This document shows positions 7,938 through 17,511 of a DNA stretch of 60,329 nucleotides, piece after piece. This DNA comes from Sporosarcina sp. P13. GTDB lineage: Bacteria; Bacillota; Bacilli; Bacillales_A; Planococcaceae. Numbering within the stretch: the stretch's first letter is position 1; each line of letters opens with the position of its first letter. Location of the stretch: contig NZ_PDYM01000017.1 in assembly GCF_002743055.1 (NCBI RefSeq), positions 1 through 60,329 on the forward strand. Direction: 5' to 3'. A program made the translations under genes and the position numbers. The notes beneath the pieces were generated by a model. The model did not search any database, was not told where the DNA came from, and saw only the letters and a program-made list of their open reading frames with translations.

Positions 7938-9491
7938 ATGAAAAATAAAGGAAGCCTTTTATTCTTTCTATTAATTTTTTGTAGTTTAATCCTTTCTGCT
8001 TGCACTGCTAGTGATGAAAAAGAAAATGGAAGTAATACCGATGCTGGGTCAGATAGCTCGGAAATTACTGTGGCGTTACCTGCAGAGCCATCAACTTTAC
8101 TAGGAAGTACAGATCCGGCAGCTGCAACACATTTAATCCTACGCAATATTTATAACAATTTAATGTCATATGATGGTGAAGGGAATTTCGTGCCTGAGCT
8201 AGCAACTGAATGGAAAAATATCGATGAATTGACGTGGGAATTTAAGCTGCGTGAAGGAGTCAAGTTCCATAATGGCGCACCATTTAATGCGGAATCAGTT
8301 AAATACACAGTTGATTACTTAACGAACCCTGAAAGTAAATCGGCATTTAGTGGTAAATGGGTAAAGGATTTGAAAGAAGTAAAGATTGTGGATGAATATA
8401 CGATACAGTTTATTACTCATGAGCCGAAAGTGAGCTTCTTGCACAATTTTATTATTAACGATATACATCCTTTAGAACCTGGTTATATAGAGGAAGTTGG
8501 GTGGGAAAAGGCTGCGTCAAACCCTATTGGTACAGGTCCTTATAAAGTTACAGAATGGAAAAGAGGCGAATCTATCTCATTCGTAGTGAACGAAGACTAT
8601 TGGGATGGAGAACCAGAGATTAAAAAAGCAACGATTAAATTCATTCCTGAATTTAGTTCACGTCTTTCTGCACTATTAAGCGGGGATGTTGATTTGATTA
8701 AAAGTGTTCCATTCGATTCTACTGAACGGGTTGAGGCGGATGCTAATACAAAAATTATTTCTGCATATACAGGTAGAAATACTTTTATTGCATTGAATAC
8801 ATCTAAAGAAGGCCCATTGCAAGATGTGAGAGTAAGGCAAGCATTGAATTATGCCGTTGATACTGATTTATTGATCGCAAATGTTATGAATGGACATGCA
8901 AAGAAATTAACGAGCACATTGACACCATTTAATGCTAGTCATTTTGAAGTGGATGAATATGAATATAATCCTGAAAAAGCAATTGAATTACTGGCGGAAG
9001 CTGGATACGAGCCGGAAGATATAAATTTAACATTTGACACGACAAACGGATATTTTCCAATGGATAGTCAAATTGTGCAAGCGATTGCGGGAGAACTTGA
9101 GAAGCTGGGAATGAAAATTAATGTCGTTCAAAATGAAACAGGTGTCTATATTCAGAAAGCGACAAGTAAAGGTATGGGAGATATGTATTTCTTCACTTCT
9201 GCTGCAGCAACTGAAGGTGAGTCATTCTATTCATTCTTCTACTCGCCAACAGGTGTTTACACATATATTGACGATCAAAAGTTGTTAGAAGAAATTGGAG
9301 CAGCATTCCCAATTTTTGAAGAAAAAGAACGACAGGAAGCAATGAATAATATCCAACAAAAGCTACGAGATGAAGCAGTTAGCATTCCATTGTGGATTAG
9401 TGAGGACGCATGGGGTGCAGCAAATGATGTCATATTTGAACCGAAGTATAATGAACAATTAGATTTTAAGGATATTAAAAGAGGGCAATAA
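7938..9491 (+). CDS. ABC transporter solute-binding lipoprotein (family 5), copy 1
   Basis: This gene encodes a 517-residue extracellular binding protein of the oligopeptide/nickel family 5. A lipoprotein signal ends in LILSAC, with Cys22 as the lipid anchor. Family landmarks are visible: LATEWKNIDELTWEFKLREGVKFHNGAPF, shortened here to ELTWEFKLREGVKFHNGAPF, and NPIGTGPYKV further on. It is closely related to the second binding protein at 18916 (both share EFSSRLSALLSGDVDLI), so the two are paralogues serving one transporter. The permeases and ATPases start 2.2 kb downstream, after the aldehyde dehydrogenase gene. Family 5 includes carriers of peptides, sugars and plant-derived compounds, so peptide need not be the ligand. 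Confidence 0.88.
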   Translation: MKNKGSLLFFLLIFCSLILSACTASDEKENGSNTDAGSDSSEITVALPAEPSTLLGSTDPAAATHLILRNIYNNLMSYDGEGNFVPELATEWKNIDELTWEFKLREGVKFHNGAPFNAESVKYTVDYLTNPESKSAFSGKWVKDLKEVKIVDEYTIQFITHEPKVSFLHNFIINDIHPLEPGYIEEVGWEKAASNPIGTGPYKVTEWKRGESISFVVNEDYWDGEPEIKKATIKFIPEFSSRLSALLSGDVDLIKSVPFDSTERVEADANTKIISAYTGRNTFIALNTSKEGPLQDVRVRQALNYAVDTDLLIANVMNGHAKKLTSTLTPFNASHFEVDEYEYNPEKAIELLAEAGYEPEDINLTFDTTNGYFPMDSQIVQAIAGELEKLGMKINVVQNETGVYIQKATSKGMGDMYFFTSAAATEGESFYSFFYSPTGVYTYIDDQKLLEEIGAAFPIFEEKERQEAMNNIQQKLRDEAVSIPLWISEDAWGAANDVIFEPKYNEQLDFKDIKRGQ

Positions 9492-9629
9492 AATGCCGCA
9501 GTAATAATAGAAAAGTAAATATACAGATTCCTAGGCTTAACATGTTAGTAGATATGCTTGTTAAGATTGAAGAAACGCTTGTGACTTAAGATAGGAAAAC
9601 TGGAATTAACCTGATAAGTAAGGTAATTT

Positions 9630-9694
9630 AATACACCTCTCGTTGGGGAATAGGTATAGATACCTTAATTAGTCAACGTGGAGGTGTATTTCTT
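9630..9694 (+). terminator. Terminator after the first binding-protein gene
   Basis: AATACACCTC...CGTTG pairs with CAACGTGGAGGTGTATT, followed by TCTT. It ends the dehydrogenase/binding-protein unit. The remaining gap to 10165 holds a possible promoter, a 9-bp tandem repeat and a cre-like site. Confidence 0.7.
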
Positions 9695-9929
9695 ATCTAC
9701 CTTTATTTTGTTTGTCGGAATAATATGTACTTACTAATCTTGTGAGAAATTTCTATATTCGTTTCTCGCCTAAAACTAAGTTACTCGTTAAACGATACTA
9801 CGCGTAGATATAGGTATTACATTTCCTTGAATATCTAATGTGAAAAAGGCATGAGGCTTTCTAGGAACATTGTTGACAGAAGGAAGTATTATGAATAAAA
9901 AGGTTGGTTGAATAATCTATTAATTTTCA

Positions 9930-9957
9930 TTGACTTCTGAAAGTTATGAATTATAGT
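9930..9957 (+). promoter_or_regulatory. Possible sigma-A promoter upstream of aldehyde dehydrogenase
   Basis: TTGACT at 9930-9935 and TATAGT at 9952-9957 are spaced 16 bases apart. The 200-base leader would contain the tandem repeat and the cre-like site. Confidence 0.4.
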
Positions 9958-10071
9958 TATACTATGGGTGGAACACATTTCCACACGGTGAAATTTTCGG
10001 CATATTACATGTAAATCTATCATTGCCAAACTTATCGGAATTCAAAAGGTTATATATAGTTTGAATCCTAG

Positions 10072-10107
10072 AAGGACTAGAAGGACTAGAAGGACTAGAA
10101 GGACTAG
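10072..10107 (+). repeat. 9-bp tandem repeat, four copies
   Basis: AAGGACTAG is repeated four times without change. It sits immediately upstream of the cre-like site in the leader of the aldehyde dehydrogenase gene. Because it is noncoding, changes in copy number would alter spacing without breaking a frame. Confidence 0.9.
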
Positions 10108-10109
10108 AT

Positions 10110-10123
10110 TGTAAGCGCTTTAA
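10110..10123 (+). promoter_or_regulatory. cre-like site (CcpA)
   Basis: TGTAAGCGCTTTAA matches the core of the cre consensus, with a deviation at the 3' edge. It lies 43 bases before the aldehyde dehydrogenase start, the second cre-like site in this island. Confidence 0.55.
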
Positions 10124-10165
10124 CGGGGTGTGTGTATTAAATAAAATCGGATGGAGGAACTTTAT

Positions 10166-11605
10166 ATGAATATTGTTGAACAAAACGTGATTGATGTACG
10201 AAATCCAAGGACAGGACAATTTGATTACCAGATTGTACCGATCAATCAGGAAGAGCTAAAAACTCGCTGTGCTGATTTGCGCGCAGCACAAGTCGATTGG
10301 CAGAAACTTGGGGTAGAAGGAAGAGTTAAAATAATGAAAGAATGGCGGGAAGTTATACAGGGGTCTAGAGAAAAACTACTTGCCGCAGTAACTATAGATA
10401 CAGGTCGAAATCGAGAAAGTATTATAGAAGTAGATGGAATGATTAGATGGATTGACAGTTGGAGCAATATCGCGGAAAAAGAGTTAATGCCCATTACGCA
10501 ACCAACTACTCTTGATTTTGTGGAAATGGAAAGTGATTACTCAGCTTATCCGCTCGTAGGAATTATAAGTCCATGGAACTTTCCAATGGCACTTTCATTG
10601 ATGGATGCGATCCCTGCACTATTAGCTGGGTGTGCAGTCATTATTAAACCAAGTGAAGTAACGCCACGTTTCGTAGAGCCACTAATGCAAACAATTGAAC
10701 AAGTGCCACAACTTGCAAAAGTTCTAACTTATATAGTAGGTGCTGGGGAGACGGGGGCTCAACTACTCGAACATGTTGATATGGTTTGCTTCACTGGTAG
10801 CGTAGCAACAGGTAGGAAAGTAGCAGTCGCGGCAGCGCAACGATTTATTCCTGCATTCCTTGAATTAGGCGGAAAAGATCCAGCGATTGTCACGGAATCT
10901 GTAGATATCGATAGAACGGCTTCATCAGTACTAGTAGGTTCAGTCTTAGGTGCAGGTCATCAATGTTTTTCACTTGAACGGATCTATGTGCAAGATACAA
11001 TTTTTGATGAATTTGTGAGTTGTCTGACTAAGAAGGCGAATAATTTAAAGCTAGCCCACCCAACACCCGATAGTGGGGAAATTGGTCCTTTAATATTTGC
11101 ACCACAGGGTGACATTATTTCGGAGCACTTGCGTGATGCAGTTGAAAAGGGTGCACATATTCATTGCGGAGGGATCGTCGAGGAAATTGACGGGGGGCTA
11201 TGGTGTCGTCCAACAGTTGTTACTGGAGTCAACCATGATATGAAGTTGATGAAGGAAGAGACATTCGGTCCGATCATGTCAGTGATGCCGTTTAAAGATG
11301 TTGAGGAAGCTATTCGTCTGGCGAATGATACGGATTTTGGGTTAAGTGCTGCCGTCTTTGCAGGAACAGTTGACGAGGCGAAAGCGATTGCACGCCGAAT
11401 CGATGCAGGTGGAGTTAGTATTAATGATACCGGGCTTGCCGCAATGTTTATTGGAAGTGAAGGCAAAGTAGAAAAAACTTCATTTAAAGGATCCGGTTTA
11501 GGTGGCTCTCGTTTGGGATCGGCTTCTATAAAACGTTTTGTACGCAAAAGAGCTCTACTATCTAATACGACGTCAAATCGATCACCTTGGTGGTATGAAG
11601 AGTGA
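10166..11605 (+). CDS. Aldehyde dehydrogenase (vanillin/apocarotenal type)
   Basis: This gene encodes a 479-residue NAD(P)-dependent aldehyde dehydrogenase. ATG 10166 is chosen because the GGAGG at 10154-10158 lies inside the alternative start. Catalytic residues are present: Asn138 in SPWNFPMAL, Glu233 in LELGGKDPA, the cofactor loop FTGSVATG, and nucleophile Cys267 in AGHQCFSLERIYV. The GHQC form, instead of the common GQxC, is seen in aldehyde dehydrogenases acting on bulky aromatic or apocarotenoid aldehydes. The nearby carotenoid-oxygenase-family dioxygenase makes aldehydes, so this enzyme probably oxidises its products to acids. A cre-like site lies in its leader. Confidence 0.9.
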   Translation: MNIVEQNVIDVRNPRTGQFDYQIVPINQEELKTRCADLRAAQVDWQKLGVEGRVKIMKEWREVIQGSREKLLAAVTIDTGRNRESIIEVDGMIRWIDSWSNIAEKELMPITQPTTLDFVEMESDYSAYPLVGIISPWNFPMALSLMDAIPALLAGCAVIIKPSEVTPRFVEPLMQTIEQVPQLAKVLTYIVGAGETGAQLLEHVDMVCFTGSVATGRKVAVAAAQRFIPAFLELGGKDPAIVTESVDIDRTASSVLVGSVLGAGHQCFSLERIYVQDTIFDEFVSCLTKKANNLKLAHPTPDSGEIGPLIFAPQGDIISEHLRDAVEKGAHIHCGGIVEEIDGGLWCRPTVVTGVNHDMKLMKEETFGPIMSVMPFKDVEEAIRLANDTDFGLSAAVFAGTVDEAKAIARRIDAGGVSINDTGLAAMFIGSEGKVEKTSFKGSGLGGSRLGSASIKRFVRKRALLSNTTSNRSPWWYEE

Positions 11606-11745
11606 TAGGTACGGGTGGCGCGGATACCTAACAACATCCGATCGTGCGTTATGGAAAGACTAATCCGGTAAATACTTACAATTTAACGAGTATTATTTTA
11701 AACATAGGAATAGAGTAAGAATACTGCTTGTAATGGAGGGATATC

Positions 11746-12660
11746 ATGTTAGATTTTATTATTAAACGGGTTATACAGACCGTAATTGTTATATTTTTGG
11801 CACTCACAGTCGTTTTCTTTCTTATTCGACTTTCGGGTGACCCCACTGTATTAATGTTGCCTCCAGACGCTCCACCAGAACAGTATGAGGAGTTCCGCAA
11901 ACAACATGGGTTTGATCAGCCATTACATATACAATATGTAGATTTCATTAAAAACTCAGTTAAAGGTGACTTTGGAGATTCAATTCGAATGGGGACAAGT
12001 GCATTAGGGCTTGTGGTTGAAAGGATTCCTGCAACATTCCAACTAGCGCTAACTGCCTTAACGTTATCGGTTGTCATAGCGATTCCAATCGGCGTAATTA
12101 GTGCATACAAACGGAACAGCCTTACCGATCGTCTAGGTGTCGGTTTCACTATTTTGGGTCAGGCCATTCCGAACTTTTGGCTGGGACTCATGTTGATTTA
12201 TGTTTTCAGTGTATCGTTTAAAATGTTGCCAGCAGGTGGCGGTGGATCCATGATTCATCTGATTCTCCCTACCGTTACTTTGGCTATGCATAGTGTAGCT
12301 AAATTTGCTCGATTTACAAGATCCACTATGTTGGATGTTTTACGAAAAGACTATATTAGAACAGCGAAAGCGTCTGGTACGCCTACGAATAAAATCTTGA
12401 TGAAATATGCGCTTAAAAATGCTTTGATTCCTCTTCTAACTCTAATTTCTTTAGAGCTAGGAACACTGCTTGGTGGTGCAGTTATAGTTGAAGTTGTCTT
12501 CTCTTGGCCAGGCTTAGGTAGATTGCTCATGGATTCACTATTAAATAGAGATTTCCCGGTCGTATTAGCAGGGGTGTTCTTTATTGCACTAATTTATACT
12601 TTCATTAACTTTGTTACGGATATGCTTTACGCGGTCGTTAACCCGCAAATACGTTTATAG
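11746..12660 (+). CDS. ABC transporter permease, OppB/DppB type
   Basis: This gene encodes 304 residues with an N-terminal membrane anchor and about five further transmembrane helices. The inner-membrane transport signature appears as DYIRTAKASGTPTNKI near residue 204, where it docks with the ATPases. It forms the channel half that pairs with the next permease, whose start follows 16 bases later. It has GGAGGG upstream of ATG 11746. The operon order B-C-D-F and the two family 5 binding proteins show a complete importer. The ligand is unknown, but the enclosing genes suggest an aromatic or isoprenoid-derived compound, or a peptide or amide conjugate. Confidence 0.9.
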   Translation: MLDFIIKRVIQTVIVIFLALTVVFFLIRLSGDPTVLMLPPDAPPEQYEEFRKQHGFDQPLHIQYVDFIKNSVKGDFGDSIRMGTSALGLVVERIPATFQLALTALTLSVVIAIPIGVISAYKRNSLTDRLGVGFTILGQAIPNFWLGLMLIYVFSVSFKMLPAGGGGSMIHLILPTVTLAMHSVAKFARFTRSTMLDVLRKDYIRTAKASGTPTNKILMKYALKNALIPLLTLISLELGTLLGGAVIVEVVFSWPGLGRLLMDSLLNRDFPVVLAGVFFIALIYTFINFVTDMLYAVVNPQIRL

Positions 12661-12676
12661 AAAGGAGGAAATTCTA

Positions 12677-13579
12677 ATGAGTCAAGTATCGGTTGGGGAT
12701 AAAGTTTATGTTGCAAAAGTTAAAAAGAAAGAGCGAAAAATTGTTTCGTTAACTAAGAGATTAGTTAAAAGTCCCTTTGGTTTAATGGGATTTCTCGTTA
12801 TTTTAGGTGTTTGTATTGTTGGTATATTCGCGCCTGTTATTGCGCCTTTCAATCCAGTTGAAACGGATTTAACTAAAAAGTTACTCGCTCCTATGACAGG
12901 GGGGCACTTACTTGGTACTGATCAACTTGGAAGAGACATTTTGTCACGTATTATTTATGGGACACGTATTTCACTAATTATTGGAATTACAACTGTTTTC
13001 TTTGCGGGTCTCGTTGGTACGACTGTCGGAGTTTTGGCGGGTTATTTTAGAGGATGGCTGGACGTTGTGCTTATGAGAATCGTTGATGTGCAATTAAGTT
13101 TTCCATTTATCTTGTTAGTTTTAATCATTAACGCTGTTCTAGGAACAGGATTGAAAAATATTATGATTTCGCTAATTGTAGTTGGATGGGTCTCTTATGC
13201 AAGGGTTATTCGAAGTGAAGTACTTGCTATTAGAGAAAAAGAGTTTATTCACTCTTGTTTCGCGACAGGCGTTCCCCGTTGGGAGATTATCGTTAAACAT
13301 ATCGTGCCGAATTTGTTTACTCCATTAATTGTACTTGCTTCGTTGCAAGTTTCGACGTTCATTATTGCAGAAGCATCTGTAAGTTTCCTCGGTTTTGGCG
13401 TACAACCGCCTACACCGGCTTGGGGAAATATGCTTAATGAGGGGAAAAACTTCATCTTAAGTTCATGGTGGCTAATCACATTCCCAGGACTGGCATTGGT
13501 TATTACTACACTAGGAATAAACTTATTTGGTGACTGGTTGAGGGATGAATTAGATCCAGAAATGAACCAAAATCGTTAA
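12677..13579 (+). CDS. ABC transporter permease, OppC/DppC type
   Basis: This gene encodes 300 residues. ATG 12677 is chosen because the very strong AAAGGAGG at 12661-12668 precedes it; in-frame starts further upstream lie inside the previous gene. The N-terminal cytoplasmic segment (SPFGLMGFLVILG) leads to the first helix, followed by LLGTDQLGRDILSRIIYGTR, the hallmark of OppC/DppC permeases, and about five more helices. The ATPase-docking loop is FIHSCFATGVPRWEIIVKH. It partners with the OppB-type permease just upstream and with the two ATPases downstream. Confidence 0.9.
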   Translation: MSQVSVGDKVYVAKVKKKERKIVSLTKRLVKSPFGLMGFLVILGVCIVGIFAPVIAPFNPVETDLTKKLLAPMTGGHLLGTDQLGRDILSRIIYGTRISLIIGITTVFFAGLVGTTVGVLAGYFRGWLDVVLMRIVDVQLSFPFILLVLIINAVLGTGLKNIMISLIVVGWVSYARVIRSEVLAIREKEFIHSCFATGVPRWEIIVKHIVPNLFTPLIVLASLQVSTFIIAEASVSFLGFGVQPPTPAWGNMLNEGKNFILSSWWLITFPGLALVITTLGINLFGDWLRDELDPEMNQNR

Positions 13580-13632
13580 GTCGAATAGCATTTATTTTAA
13601 TAAGTAGTCAAAAATGAAAGAGGTGGATTCTT

Positions 13633-14673
13633 TTGAGCACTAAACAGCCTTTATTAGAAATACGAAATTTAGATGTTTCTTTTCGAACTCAAAATGATCC
13701 TTTGCGAATCGTACATGGGTTAAGTCTTACTTTAGAACAAGGCGAGACAATTGGAATTGTAGGCGAATCTGGAAGTGGGAAAAGTGTAACGTCGCTTGCT
13801 GTCATGGGCTTATTACCTCAACCAACAGGTTTTATTAGCAATGGTGAAATCCTTTTAGATGGTCGGAAAATTTCAGGTTTGAAAGAAAAAGAGATGAGGA
13901 AATTGAGAGGGAATGAAATTTCAATGATTTTTCAAGAACCGATGACTTCCTTGAATCCAGTCTTTACAATTGGTGATCAGTTAAGTGAACCGCTTAAACA
14001 ACATACAAAATTAAGCAAAAAAGAAAGAAAAGCTCGGATTATTGAAATTTTAAAAACCGTCGGGATTCCACGTCCTGAACAAATTATCCATGAGTACCCA
14101 CATCAGTTATCAGGTGGAATGCGTCAGCGGATCATGATTAGTCTTGCGATGCTAGCGGAACCGAAACTATTAATTGCCGATGAACCGACAACTGCTTTGG
14201 ATGTAACGATTCAAGCACAAATACTAGATTTAATCCGTAGAATTAATAAAAAGAAGAATACATCCGTGATGCTAATTACGCATGATCTTGGAGTTGTAGC
14301 AGAAATATGCGATAAAGTAGCTGTTATGTATGCGGGAGAAATCGTGGAATATACAGATGTACGTACGTTATTCGATAAACCACTTCATCCATACACGCAG
14401 GGTCTTATTGCTTCAATGCCAAATATGAATGAACGTAAAGGTGAGTTACATTCAATTCCAGGTAACGTTCCCAGACCTACTGAATTGCCGACAGGTTGCC
14501 ACTTTTCAACACGTTGTACTTTTGCTATGGACCGTTGTCATAAAGAGGCACCGCCAACGATTTCAAGCGGAAATAACCACACGGTAAGTTGCTGGTTACA
14601 TGCTATCGAACAAAAAGAAGAACCGTTGGAAATGGAGGAGGAAAATAATGTCCGACACGCTATTACAAGTTAA
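13633..14673 (+). CDS. ABC transporter ATPase, OppD/DppD type
   Basis: This gene encodes 346 residues from a TTG start preceded by AGAGGTGG. Walker A is GESGSGKS, the signature is LSGGMRQR, and Walker B is LLIADEPTTALDVT. The C-terminal extension has the Cys cluster typical of oligopeptide-transporter ATPases (GCHFSTRCTFAMDRC), which in relatives binds an iron-sulfur cluster. It powers the permease pair upstream together with the OppF-type ATPase, whose start lies 26 bases inside this gene. That overlap suggests coupled translation in equal amounts. Confidence 0.92.
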   Translation: MSTKQPLLEIRNLDVSFRTQNDPLRIVHGLSLTLEQGETIGIVGESGSGKSVTSLAVMGLLPQPTGFISNGEILLDGRKISGLKEKEMRKLRGNEISMIFQEPMTSLNPVFTIGDQLSEPLKQHTKLSKKERKARIIEILKTVGIPRPEQIIHEYPHQLSGGMRQRIMISLAMLAEPKLLIADEPTTALDVTIQAQILDLIRRINKKKNTSVMLITHDLGVVAEICDKVAVMYAGEIVEYTDVRTLFDKPLHPYTQGLIASMPNMNERKGELHSIPGNVPRPTELPTGCHFSTRCTFAMDRCHKEAPPTISSGNNHTVSCWLHAIEQKEEPLEMEEENNVRHAITS

Positions 14674-15613
14674 AGAGTTAAAAAAGCACTTTGCGATTAA
14701 CAAAGGATTATTTAAACCTAAGGCCTATGTAAAGGCGGTTGATGATGTTTCTTTTTCAGTGATTAGAGGAGAAACATTCGGTATCGTGGGAGAGTCCGGA
14801 TGCGGGAAGTCCACGACAGGTCGGACAATTTTACGTTTGAATGACATAACCTCCGGACAAGTCATATTTGATGGCGAAGACCTAAGCAAACTTTCTTATG
14901 AAGATATGAGAAAAGCTAGGCGTAAGTTGCAAATGGTTTTTCAAGATCCGTATGCTTCTTTAAATCCAAAGAAGACGATCCGACAAATTTTAACCGAGCC
15001 ATTACGCGTACATGGTTTATTTACGAAACAAGAGCGGGAAGAAAAAGCAACTGAAATTATTGAAATAGTAGGACTGCATGTCTCACATTTAGATCGGTAC
15101 CCACATGAGTTTTCAGGAGGACAACGACAGAGAATCGGCATCGCAAAAGCGGTTATTTTACAACCGGATTTAATTATTGCTGACGAACCTGTCTCTGCGT
15201 TGGATGTATCTATTCAATCGCAAGTCATTAATTTGCTTTTAAAGCTTCAGAAAGAATTCAACTTAACGTACATTTTTATATCCCATGATTTAGGTGTCGT
15301 CAAACATATTACAGACCGGGTTGCCGTTATGTATTTAGGACGGATAGTTGAACTGGCGAAAACAGAAGATTTATATGATAAACCTATGCATCCTTATACA
15401 CAAGCCTTACTTTCTGCAGAGCCGATTAGACATCCGGATGAAAAAAGAGAGCGTGTTATATTGAAGGGCGATGTACCGAGCCCCGTCAATCCGCCTAGCG
15501 GTTGTACATTCCACACGCGTTGTGTAAGTTGTATGGAGATTTGTAAAACGCAAACTCCATCCCTTGCCATTATGGAAGATGGGCGTTCTGTAGCCTGTCA
15601 TCTATATAATTAA
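14648..15613 (+). CDS. ABC transporter ATPase, OppF/DppF type
   Basis: This gene encodes 321 residues from ATG 14648 with GGAGGA 7 bases upstream; the longer frame has no ribosome binding site. Walker A is GESGCGKST, the signature is FSGGQRQR, and Walker B is LIIADEPVSALDVS. The C-terminal extension again carries a Cys cluster (GCTFHTRCVSCMEIC). It completes the importer. The following 217-base gap to the dioxygenase gene contains no hairpin with a clear T-tract, so read-through into the dioxygenase gene is possible. Confidence 0.92.
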   Translation: MSDTLLQVKELKKHFAINKGLFKPKAYVKAVDDVSFSVIRGETFGIVGESGCGKSTTGRTILRLNDITSGQVIFDGEDLSKLSYEDMRKARRKLQMVFQDPYASLNPKKTIRQILTEPLRVHGLFTKQEREEKATEIIEIVGLHVSHLDRYPHEFSGGQRQRIGIAKAVILQPDLIIADEPVSALDVSIQSQVINLLLKLQKEFNLTYIFISHDLGVVKHITDRVAVMYLGRIVELAKTEDLYDKPMHPYTQALLSAEPIRHPDEKRERVILKGDVPSPVNPPSGCTFHTRCVSCMEICKTQTPSLAIMEDGRSVACHLYN

Positions 15614-15830
15614 ATGGAAGAGTGCTACCGATCCGATTATCTGAATAGTTCATATTAACTAAAGAGTATGACTATTATACACTTAAAATACCACCGAAGG
15701 AATTTAATTCCTTATATGGCGCTGACGAGATACCTACTTTATGAGATTGTTAACATAGTTTTTCTTGTGTCGGTGGGAAAGTCAGCTCTACATGAAAGAA
15801 TGTGTTTATAAAAAAGAGAGGAAGATAGCG

Positions 15831-17318
15831 ATGATTAAAATTGAAAATGAAGTGAAATTGACGATTGCAGAAGATGAAACGAATCCACTTTTGTTAGACC
15901 ACTTTACCCCGGTAGGAAAAGAATACACAGCAACATCAGAAAGTTTAGAAGTAATCGGTGAAATTCCAAAGGATTTAAACGGAATTTATGTCCGTAATGG
16001 ACATAACCAAGTGCATGCACCGATGGGGGTTTATCACCCATTTGACGGTGATGGTATGCTTCACGCAGTCCACTTTGAAGAAGGGAAAGCGACTTATCGT
16101 AACCGATTTGTACGTACGACTGGTTTTTTGGCAGAAGAGGCTGCGGGAAAATCATTATGGGCGGGAATACTCGAACCCCATTTGAATACGCGTCAAGGTT
16201 GGGGAAGCATGCGTTCAATGAAAGACAATGCGGGAACAGATGTTATCGCGCATGCAGGAAAATTGCTTGCAACGATGTCGCAGTGTAGTGAAGCGAATCG
16301 TATCGATCCAATTACGCTAGAAATGGTCGAGCCAGATTCATGGAATACGACAATCGCACCTAGTGGAATTTGTTCCCACTTTAAAGTGGATAATGACACG
16401 GGAGAAATGATGTTCTTCAACTTCAGTGAAACATACCCATACATGCATTACGGCGTTGTCGGACCAGATAGTAATCTGAAGCATTATGTCCCAATCGACC
16501 TACCTGGAATTCGTTGGCCACACGATCTCGGGGTTACTAAGAATTATTCTATTCTCCACGACTTACCATTTATATTTGATCCAGAATTGCTTGAAAAAGG
16601 CGAACGAAAAGTAACATTTTATGATGACATGCCTGCTCGATTTGGAATTATTCCTCGTTTAGGAACAAATAAAGATATTAGATGGTTTGAAGCGAAACCA
16701 TGCTTCATTTATCATTTATCCAATTGCTATGAAAGTGGAGATAATGTTGTAATGGAAGGTTGTATTACATTTAATCCCAAAAAGCCAGTGGTAGGAAAGC
16801 AAGGGGAGGATGCAATTGCTAACGTACAAAAGAATTTTGATGCATCAATCATTCAATACAGAATGTACCGTTGGACATTTAATCTGAAAACTGGGGAGAC
16901 GAAAGAAGGATTCCTAGATGATGAAGTAACGGAGTTTCCAGTAGTAAGTAATGATTATGTAGGGAAAGAGTATCGTTATAGTTACAATTCCATCCTTAGC
17001 CTTGATAAGCCTTGGTGGTTAAGTGGTATTAAAAAGTATGATCTGAAGGAAGGCACAAGTCAAAATTATGATTATGGGGAAGGTCGTTTAGGAAGTGAGC
17101 CACATATTGCTCGTCGTAAAAACGCAGTTGAAGAAGACGATGGATATTTAATTACATTGGTTACAGATATGAACGAGAATCGCTCTGAATGTTTAATTCT
17201 TGATGCGAAAGATCTTACGATGGGACCGATAGCACGAATTATCCTTCCTCACCGTATACCGACCGGTGCTCATGCGGCTTGGGTTGAGGGTGACCGCATC
17301 AAAGGTGAATTAGTTTAA
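15831..17318 (+). CDS. Carotenoid-oxygenase-family dioxygenase (lignostilbene/isoeugenol type)
   Basis: This gene encodes 495 residues from ATG 15831 with AGAGAGGAAG upstream. The family is a seven-bladed propeller with one non-heme iron that splits a C=C bond into two carbonyls with O2. All four iron-binding histidines are visible in family motifs: His183 (SGICSHFKVD), His231 (RWPHDLGVTKNYS), His295 (CFIYHLSNCYE) and His481 (IPTGAHAAW). The length fits bacterial lignostilbene, isoeugenol or apocarotenoid dioxygenases. The surrounding P450, aldehyde dehydrogenase and importer suggest a catabolic rather than pigment role. Substrate class cannot be fixed from sequence alone. Confidence 0.9.
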   Translation: MIKIENEVKLTIAEDETNPLLLDHFTPVGKEYTATSESLEVIGEIPKDLNGIYVRNGHNQVHAPMGVYHPFDGDGMLHAVHFEEGKATYRNRFVRTTGFLAEEAAGKSLWAGILEPHLNTRQGWGSMRSMKDNAGTDVIAHAGKLLATMSQCSEANRIDPITLEMVEPDSWNTTIAPSGICSHFKVDNDTGEMMFFNFSETYPYMHYGVVGPDSNLKHYVPIDLPGIRWPHDLGVTKNYSILHDLPFIFDPELLEKGERKVTFYDDMPARFGIIPRLGTNKDIRWFEAKPCFIYHLSNCYESGDNVVMEGCITFNPKKPVVGKQGEDAIANVQKNFDASIIQYRMYRWTFNLKTGETKEGFLDDEVTEFPVVSNDYVGKEYRYSYNSILSLDKPWWLSGIKKYDLKEGTSQNYDYGEGRLGSEPHIARRKNAVEEDDGYLITLVTDMNENRSECLILDAKDLTMGPIARIILPHRIPTGAHAAWVEGDRIKGELV

Positions 17319-17322
17319 TATA

Positions 17323-17511
17323 ATATCTATTCAATAAAAGACAATAGTAAAGCGAGTAGATGAAGAAGTAAAAGAACTTCGGAAACAAGCGTTAGGTCGG
17401 GAAAGGAATTCAGTGAAGGAAATTTTACTATCTGAATATGATCCCGCGGTGAATTTAAATGATGGGGATTCACCGGTTCCAGCAAACATTTATGAAGGAT
17501 GTGTTATGTAA
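17323..17511 (+). other. Open frame without start, possible gene remnant
   Basis: Between the dioxygenase and P450 genes one frame stays open for about 60 codons after a TAA and ends at TAA 17509-17511. It gives a charged helix (DEEVKELRKQALGRERNS) and then EYDPAVNLNDGDSPVPANIY. It contains no ATG, GTG or TTG with a ribosome binding site near its 5' end. The protein-like composition suggests the C-terminal remnant of a deleted pathway gene. Chance is possible at this length. Confidence 0.3.

Noticed and set aside
11161..11637. 158-codon minus-strand frame opposite the aldehyde dehydrogenase gene
   Set aside because: It lies fully within the coding strand of a clear enzyme and has no start signal or recognisable domain.
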